From positions 15,224,485 to 15,288,484 of the forward strand of contig CM057823.1 of the NCBI GenBank assembly GCA_030068075.1: a stretch of 64,000 nucleotides of DNA, given 5' to 3'. The notes below the pieces were generated by a model, which ran no database searches, was not told the origin of the DNA, and saw nothing but the letters and a program-made list of their open reading frames with translations. Position 1 is the stretch's first letter. Every line of letters starts with the position of its first letter. A program made the translations under genes and the position numbers. Source of the stretch: Paguma larvata. Taxonomy: Eukaryota; Chordata; Mammalia; Carnivora; Viverridae. Shown here piece by piece: positions 57,424 through 64,000 of the stretch.

Positions 57424-57990
57424 CTTTTTGAAGAAGGTACTGCTTGTTTATGACCGCCATATTTGTCTCTCAGAATTTGATCCCTCTAAGAGATATTTCA
57501 TGTTTTAACCTAGCCAATGGTGCAGACAGAATAGAACCAGCTGTGGTGGACATAAGGGAACTAGGCAACCACCCAAATACCATGGTTTTTATAGAGTGTA
57601 GGGTACATCCCCTATCCCAAAGTTTCCTCCTGAAATTCTATAATGAGAGGCACTTCAATCATTACTTTTAATTTGAAACTAAAACATTTCCGTAAAGGGG
57701 TTATATGCTACACTCCCAAAAGTTAACATCTGAACTGGGTTTAGTGAACAGATATCTTCAAACAAAAGTCTTCTGGTAGATGGGATAAGAAAGGAAGAAT
57801 GAATCTAGGCACTTTGTGTGATGGGATAGGGATGTCAATTGATATGATGGGGAAAGCAAACCATACATAGGAGTTATCTAGTTCCCAGCACCGTGAAAGC
57901 ATGCCTAATCTTAGACAGTTCCGTTTTGGCAGCAGCAAAAAGTTTACAGACAATCTCTAGGTCTAGACTAAGCAATGACAATAGGACTTT
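57424..57990. other. Intergenic, nothing assignable
   Basis: Unique sequence right of the L1. No repeat or coding frame recognised. Confidence 0.45.
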
Positions 57991-58019
57991 CTGGAATGAT
58001 GGAAATAATTTCTATCTGC

Positions 58020-58165
58020 TCCAGTAGAGTGGCCACTGGGCACATGTGGCTACAAAGCATTTAAACTGGAGTGAGTGCAACCAAGGGGTGAATTTTTAAT
58101 TTAAAAATTTAAATATAAATAAGTACACACGTCTAGTGGCTACTGTATTAGTCAGCACTGGTCTC
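58020..58165 (+). mobile_element. hAT-type DNA transposon fragment (MER family unassigned)
   Basis: 'gtggccactgggcacatgtggc' near the left, 'aatttttaatttaaaaattt' in the middle and 'tagtggctactgtattagtc' at the right follow a known MER-type layout with inverted ends. I could not decide the exact family. Confidence 0.5.
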
Positions 58166-58213
58166 CCATATCCCCTTTGAGAATTCTGCCTATATATTGC
58201 CAAGATCACTTTT

Positions 58214-58428
58214 TTAAAGTTTATTTATTTATTGTGAGAGATGGAGGGGAAGAGAGAGAGAGAACTAACAAGGGAGAAGCAGACAGAGAGAGGGAGAGAG
58301 ACTCCTAAGCAGGCTCCATGCCACAAGTGGACAGCCCTACTTGGGGCTCGAACTCAGGAACCATGAGATCATGACCTGAGCCGAAATCTAGAGTTGGATG
58401 CTTAACCAACTGAGCCATTCGGTTCCCC
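58214..58428 (-). mobile_element. CAN-SINE
   Basis: Reverse copy ending 'gccattcggttcccc'. Head end mutated. Confidence 0.88.
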
Positions 58429-58534
58429 TTACAGAAGTCTAATTCTTTGGTTCCCCCCTTCTTCATATCTTTTATTGAGATAATATTTCCAGGTGAGACA
58501 TACCAAATTAGTGTTACTATTTCTACTTCTACAT

Positions 58535-58740
58535 TATTGAGCATGTATTAACTACTGAGTACATTTCTTATTATTTAATCCAAACAACAGATCTGCAATA
58601 TAAATATTAATTTTTTTAACAGATGAAGAAACAGGTTCAGAGAGGTCCTGAAGAAAATAAAGAGCAGCATTGGCATTTATACCTAGATTGGTCTGACTTT
58701 CGAATCTATATTCTTTCCCCTACGTCACGCTAATGGCACA
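58535..58740 (-). repeat. MIR SINE
   Basis: 'cagatgaagaaacaggttcag' and 'attggtctgactttcgaatc' are the complement of the MIR core and start. Confidence 0.65.
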
Positions 58741-58749
58741 AAACATGTG

Positions 58750-59825
58750 AAAGTATTTTAAAATTATGTCTATGTCTGGTTTTCTAGGTCAAACCGTTCC
58801 TTAACTGCATTAGCATGAATAATGAAATTTTCTCTTACTCCATCCTTTTCTGTACCTATTTCTATTCGGTACAAAGAGAGTGTCCCCAACAGAAGTGGTT
58901 TTTCTTAGGAAACACAGATGGAATCATAAAAGGCATGAACAAGTTCATGACTAAAATGCCCATAAATTGCTATTAACACTTTGGGATATGGTTACTTAAA
59001 GCTTGTTAGGTGGAACAGGTGCATATTCCCACTGCTTGTACTTGAGGTAACTTCTCTTACCTGAACGATGGTATGAGTTGACCTTGGCATGACTCGGTTC
59101 AAATCCCTATGTTCTTATGATAGGCATTAGCAAATTAAGGAATCAGAACTCTACCTATCGCTCACTTGTAAGCTAATAATTTATTAGTTCTGGGAAGAAC
59201 TCTTGTTTTAGCTACCAGGGTCATTATGCAAAAATGTTAAGTCTGAAAATCTAAGACTTATGAAAATCAAACATACAAAAGTATTCAAATAAATTCATCA
59301 CAAACAATATTAATTTTAGAGAAGGCAGAAAAGCATAATATAACTGACAACACAGTTGTAAAGAGAATCCCAATGAATGAATTTTTAAGTGTTCTTTTCA
59401 GTTGTCGGATTAGGCTTCTTGAATCAGAGTTTAGATGGCAGTAAAATGAGCCGAAGTCGAGAAAGAAAAAAAACTCAATATCCAATTTGAGCCACGGTGT
59501 CCAGAGAAAGCCAGTTTTTTGAACAAGCAAGTGAGGTCAAGGGTTAGCTATTTTAGGAACAAATAGTACCCAGAAATGTGAGCTTAAAAGGAATTCTAAA
59601 AATTAAGAGTTTGTCCTCAGGAGAAAACCAAGCGATATACAAAGTAAAAGCCCATGGTAACTAGCAAGCTAAGAGTCAGATACTTCTAAAAAGTTCAAGT
59701 GGATGGGCAGTGGGCATTAACAGCATAAGGGTCACTGTAGGTAAGTAGGACATGAGGTCAACATCAGAAAATCCAAGCACAGGAGAGACTACGGTACAAG
59801 ACAAGAAACAGTCTCTGAGGGGACA
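58750..59825. other. Intergenic, nothing assignable
   Basis: AT-rich unique sequence without recognised repeats or genes. Confidence 0.45.
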
Positions 59826-59830
59826 GCATA

Positions 59831-60172
59831 TGCTAGGGTCTGAATGTTTGTGTCCCCTACCAAATTCACATATTGAAACCTTAATGCCCCGAAGTGATGG
59901 TGTTAGGAGGGGGGGCTTTGGGAGGTGCTTCGGTCGTGAGCGTGGGGTCTCATGAATGGAACTGGAGCATCCACAGAGCTCCTTTACCCCTTCTGCCATG
60001 TGAGTACATGGGGAGAAGGTGCTGGCTGGGAAGCAGGAAGAGGGCTGTCTCCGGAACACCACCATGCTGATCTCAGACTTCCAGCTTCCAGAGCTGTGAG
60101 AAATACATATCTGTTGTTTATAAGCCCCACGGTCTGTGGTGTTTTGTTACAGCAGACCGAGCCGATAAGACA
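59831..60172 (+). repeat. MaLR-type LTR (MLT1/MST class)
   Basis: Forward order of a MaLR LTR: 'gctagggtctgaatgtttgt', 'aaattcacatattgaaacc', 'atgtgagtacatggggagaa', 'gacttccagcttccagagc', 'gttgtttataagccccacgg' and the end 'gccgataagaca'. Solo. The 91-129 codon frames over it are incidental. Confidence 0.8.
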
Positions 60173-60189
60173 GGATAGGAGCCTAGCTC

Positions 60190-61605
60190 CTGAGGAACTA
60201 GTGTTTAAAAAAGGAAACCAATGCTAAGTCCTGAATATACAGCCGAAGGAGCTGAACACAAGACTGACTCATTGCTGAGCAAGTGAGCTGTTCCTTAGAA
60301 TCAGGGACAGCGAGGTCTCGGTTGGTGTGGGTGACTGATTGGGCCAAGAGAAGCCTCAGTACGGTCTTTAAAGATCGTGAGACAGCTTGATGTATAATCT
60401 TACTGAGAAGAGATAATGGCTCTAGGAACCAACATGAGGGCATCACTTCTTGTGGCTGGCTGCATAGAGGCAAGGTGCCAGGGCCCTTACTTGCCCATGA
60501 ATAAACAGGAAAGGGGGCGGTGGTAGTTTGACAGGCAACAAGGAGCACAGAAGCCTGCTCTCTCTACCTTCCATCCCTCCACCTACAGACATAATCAGAA
60601 TTAACCAGAGATTTTCACCCTGGTCAGTGTAGGGACACTTTCTGAAACACAGGTATTTCTGATGATAGCAAGGGCCGTCATCCATTTTACTGTCCTTTTA
60701 CTTCCGTGGGAAAGCAAATGCCACCGTGTCTTAAGTACTCAGTCCATACCCAGGAAAACCACAGTGTGTTCCTTCTGTATTTGCGCCAGGAATGGGGAGA
60801 TCTGAAAGACCCAAAGGGCACAGTCCTACAGCGCATGACAAAATGTCACTGGTTATCTCTGACAATGAGGGGCATGCTTTGGAAACCTCACGTGACTTGA
60901 TACTCTTGCCCTGGGATCCATTCAGTCCCTTTCCATGTGTATTTATCGTGTCTCCCCATCCCCATGTGAAAGAGTCACAGCGAGTGTACTTACAGGCTTC
61001 GCTTCTTTCTTTACATGACTGGACGCGCTTGGCTTCTGAGAAGAGAGAAGGATGGGGAGGGAATGGCTGGGAGGAGTGTATCTGGGGACCCACTGTCAAA
61101 AGGGCAGCAGGGAAACTTGCTTTTGCCTTCTCCTCCCTCGATTTCCCACAGGCTTGCATTTGTTTGATTCTCCCCAGAACACCTCATGTCTCTCAGGATT
61201 GAGTTTCTTTTTGAAACTATTCATTGGGTTTGAGTCATGGAACCCTGGAGCTACTTGACAAACATCCAATCAATCTCATAATTATCCTAAGACAAGCATT
61301 AAAACACATTAAGGATACGGCTGTAGAAGTTTATAGGTATTTTCTGTAATGAAGAATGAAGTTGAAATTCTATCTTGTGGCATAATATACCCAGGAGGAG
61401 GCAAGGATGATATCAAATAGTGAGAAACAATATTGCAAAGACTTTCCCAGAGTCCTGCTGTTTTAAGGATTATGTTCTAACACGAAGATAAATCTAACAA
61501 TGGGAATAGTGTCTTCTCAGATCTAATTTAAAAAGCGTTAGATCCTGGAAATATCTTATTTGTTCCTTTGTTTGTGATTATTTTGAACATTTGTTTTCTG
61601 TGATC
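60190..61605. other. Intergenic, nothing assignable
   Basis: Overlapping frames of 116-142 codons (60198-61202, both strands) have no motif and look like chance openings in moderately GC-rich DNA. Confidence 0.45.
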
Positions 61606-61620
61606 TATGATGAGATTAAA

Positions 61621-61815
61621 AAAATTCTTTTTAATTTTTATTCATTTTTGAGGGGGGGTGGGAAGGGCAGAGAGAGAGATACACACACAGAATCCGAAGC
61701 AGCTCTAGGCTCTGAGCTGTCAGCATAGAGCCTGACGCAGGGCTTGAACCCATGAACCACGAGATGGTGACCTTAGCCGAAGGACATCTAACTGACCGAG
61801 CCACCCAGGCGCCCC
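61621..61815 (-). mobile_element. CAN-SINE with target duplication
   Basis: Reverse copy ending 'ccacccaggcgcccc'. 'atgatgagatt' precedes it (about 61607-61617) and recurs right after it. Confidence 0.93.
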
Positions 61816-61829
61816 AATGATGAGATTTT

Positions 61830-63400
61830 AAAAGAGCAGGAGGACTGGATCGTGGGTAGCGGGAGTGATCTGCCTTTGTTTAAACAGGCATTTGTTGGGT
61901 AGCATCTCTGCATGATTTTTAAAAGTTCTCAGAGGTGAGAAGGGTAACTGAAGCTTTCAGTATAAAGCAAAACTACAAAAGCAGCTCATTTTTATAAATG
62001 GTATTGTCTTATATAACCCCCTGGAAGACACCCAGTTCTCACTTCTAAACGCTCTTATGAGTCAATTTGTCATTTGATATTTTGTAGAGTTTGCAGTAAA
62101 CGATAAACTAAATCCACTCAATTTTGTTCTTTAGTTCCTTAGAGGAAGCTATTTTGTCTCTTTCCTCTCCTTGCCTAACCCACTCCCAATATCTAGGAGA
62201 GTTTTCTTACACGTACTCAGCATCCAGGAAGTATTTGCTGAATTAATTGCAGTTTTGGAAATCTTCCTTGTTTTGGATATGTGACTACAAAACCATGAGG
62301 CCAGAAAGTTTTGCCAGTCTCCCCCACAGGCATCAACCCTCAAGCATCTGCCTTTCCTGAGGCTGGTAAGGAGGTTCTTCCCCTGCCCTCCCCAGCCTCC
62401 TCTTCCTCTTCCTCTTCCTCCCCTCCACCTCCTGTTCCTTCCCTTTATCCACTTCTGTAGAGATTCTACCCAAAAAATCGATGCACACAAAGAACAAAAA
62501 CCAATGGGAAAACAAGACGCCAATTTATTAACAGCTGGGCAAGGACTCGGTAGTTCCCGTGCAAGGCAGATTTGTAGACTAGGGCTTAGGTAAAGAAATC
62601 TAAGGAAAGCTTCTCCTCATTTCCCTGTGTCTAAGATGATCAGGGAATCCAGTTAACTTGCAAAACGCAACTGGGAAGATATCAGAACGTCTTGCTGCAA
62701 GACACTGGGATTCATCAAGGTCTTTGGCCGGAAGCATAGAGCCTACCATTGGACACAGGAATCAGAAGTAGAACAACTCAGGTGGGTTTGCCCTTGACCA
62801 CACCGGCATTCTGACCGCAGGCAGAAAAGTGGCTCAGTGAGAGTCTCGTGGGCTCCCCAAACTGGAAAGCGCTGGTTCTACTTTGGATAGGACCAAGTGG
62901 AGGAGTGGGCACAAGATGGAAATGTTTCCCTCCCTCGTGGACAGAGACAGGAAGTAGCAAGAGGAGAATGAAGGTTCCCAGACAGGGAAGCACGGACACA
63001 GATTCAGAAGGTGAATTTAGGAGTTGATTCAATCCCTGTTCTCCAGAGGAAACCTCCCCAGAGAGCTGGAATTTTGCCTTGGGCCCAATTCAATACATGA
63101 ATTGTCACCGCCGGACTCTGCTCGACTTCCACCCAGCATCAGCCTCTTCGTTTTCCCTCCCACCACTTGCCACGCTGCCACCAAATAAGACTCGTCTTAC
63201 GTCCCTTAAACGGCCTCTGTACTTTCTTGTGTCATGTCTTTGCTCACTTCATTCCCGCCTACCAGTCTGCCGTGAACTTCTGTCTGTATCCTTCAGACCC
63301 GGCGAGGAAGGCAATTCCATACGACCATCTGTAACTGCCCCAACCGGAAAGGCTCAAGCCCACACTTCTGTGCCCAAAGCATGTCTTCTAGTGCAAAGAG
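61830..63400. other. Intergenic, nothing assignable
   Basis: Unique sequence with a pyrimidine-rich (CCTCTT)n tract at about 62390-62430. No gene recognised. Confidence 0.45.
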
Positions 63401-63409
63401 CAAAGATCT

Positions 63410-63600
63410 AGCAGGCTGAGTCCAAAAACCTGGCTCTCCAGCCTTTTAGCCTTGACCGGCAGCAAGTTACCTACCAAGTCCTCTGATTTGGTTTCCTCAT
63501 CTATCGGTCAACACATCATCATGTCATGCTAATCCACGTCAAGTAAATTAGATAACACGATGCCTGGCACACATAAGTCAGTTGCCAAGAAGGCAGCCTC
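63410..63600 (+). repeat. MIR SINE
   Basis: 'ggcagcaagttacctaccaa', 'ttggtttcctcatctatcgg' and 'gatgcctggcacacataag' give the full MIR layout in forward orientation. Confidence 0.75.
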
Positions 63601-63952
63601 CTATGACTGTTTAGAGACATTTTAGCATCGATCAGAAAATATGGTGAATCATCTTGATTTGTGGACCCGAGGAATCTACTACCACTGGATTAACTCACTT
63701 GCCGTGGCAGCAACACTGGCTGCCCATTTTCGTATCCCTTCCATTCCCACTCGGGTGTCTTGCACAGGACACGCAAACAATATACGACTGATAAATGGAA
63801 TTAACTTCTATGTGTCAAAATAGATTTGATTCTCTATAGCAGCTCATTTCATACTGAATCATTCATCGCTCTTACCTAACAAAGGCACCATATAAATTAC
63901 CTAATCAGTATCATAGAACACTGCATGTATTAATTTACTCAAAATATCAGAT

Positions 63953-63986
63953 GACCTATATATATATACATATATATATATACACA
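63953..63986. repeat. (TA)n microsatellite near the window end
   Basis: Alternating T and A with two C interruptions. Confidence 0.8.
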
Positions 63987-64000
63987 CATCTTCATTGCAT

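Noticed and set aside
59676..60065. 129-codon minus frame over the MaLR LTR
   Set aside because: It overlaps a recognised LTR on the opposite strand and has no domain.
60731..61202. Overlapping 142- and 136-codon frames on both strands
   Set aside because: No motif, no splice signals, and neither strand is preferred, so these are chance openings.
1..64000. CRISPR array, prophage, operon or toxin-antitoxin system
   Set aside because: All regular repeats are mammalian SINE, LINE or microsatellite DNA; no spaced palindromic repeat arrays or bacterial gene strings are present.

Overview
This window is nuclear DNA from a carnivore, very probably a cat (Felidae). The main evidence is about thirty copies of one tRNA-derived SINE. 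Its head reads like ggggcgcctgggtggctcag, it carries RNA polymerase III A- and B-box-like blocks, then a (TC)-rich stretch and an A tail. This is the carnivore CAN-SINE, and this long form is typical of cats. Older mammalian repeats (MIR, MER20, MER5-like, MER2/Tigger-like, MaLR LTRs) form the background. I see no bacterial features, no CRISPR array and no prophage.

Only one host protein-coding exon is convincing: the first coding exon of LONRF1 on the minus strand (8860-9580), inside a strong CpG island (about 8160-9860). It encodes 240 residues with a complete C3HC4 RING finger and ends at a clear GT splice donor. Bases 1-8859 are therefore LONRF1 intron 1, or at least sequence downstream of exon 1; I recognise no second exon there. 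Everything above about 9.8 kb lies upstream of the gene and looks intergenic.

Layout. 1-8859: intron with MIR, MER20 and two SINEs. 8860-9860: LONRF1 exon 1 and promoter. 9.9-17.3 kb: intergenic, with two Tigger/MER2-like DNA transposons, one of them split by a SINE. 17.3-19.6 kb: GC-rich stretch with an NRF1-like site and no recognised gene. 19.9-33.7 kb: dense SINEs, a MaLR LTR and a first MLT2-like LTR. 34.5-35.5 kb: repeat-free stretch that keeps CpGs and may be a regulatory element. 37.8-43.4 kb: a broken class I (gammaretrovirus-like) endogenous retrovirus on the minus strand with one LTR; protease, RT, RNase H, integrase and env TM remnants are visible, but there is no 5' LTR and almost no gag. 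46.2-47.0 kb: a second MLT2-like LTR. 50.2-50.8 kb: a probable solo LTR. 52.0-57.4 kb: a nearly full-length but disabled L1 with an A tail and a 10-bp target-site duplication. 57.4-64 kb: intergenic sequence with a MaLR LTR, MIRs and two SINEs.

I found no new multi-gene system. The most unusual structures are a 182-bp copy of the retroviral protease 3' region set into the RT region between 13-bp direct repeats, a double SINE insertion that left three copies of one target site, and two repeat-free stretches that retain CpGs. Repeat-family names rest on recognition by eye, without a database search.
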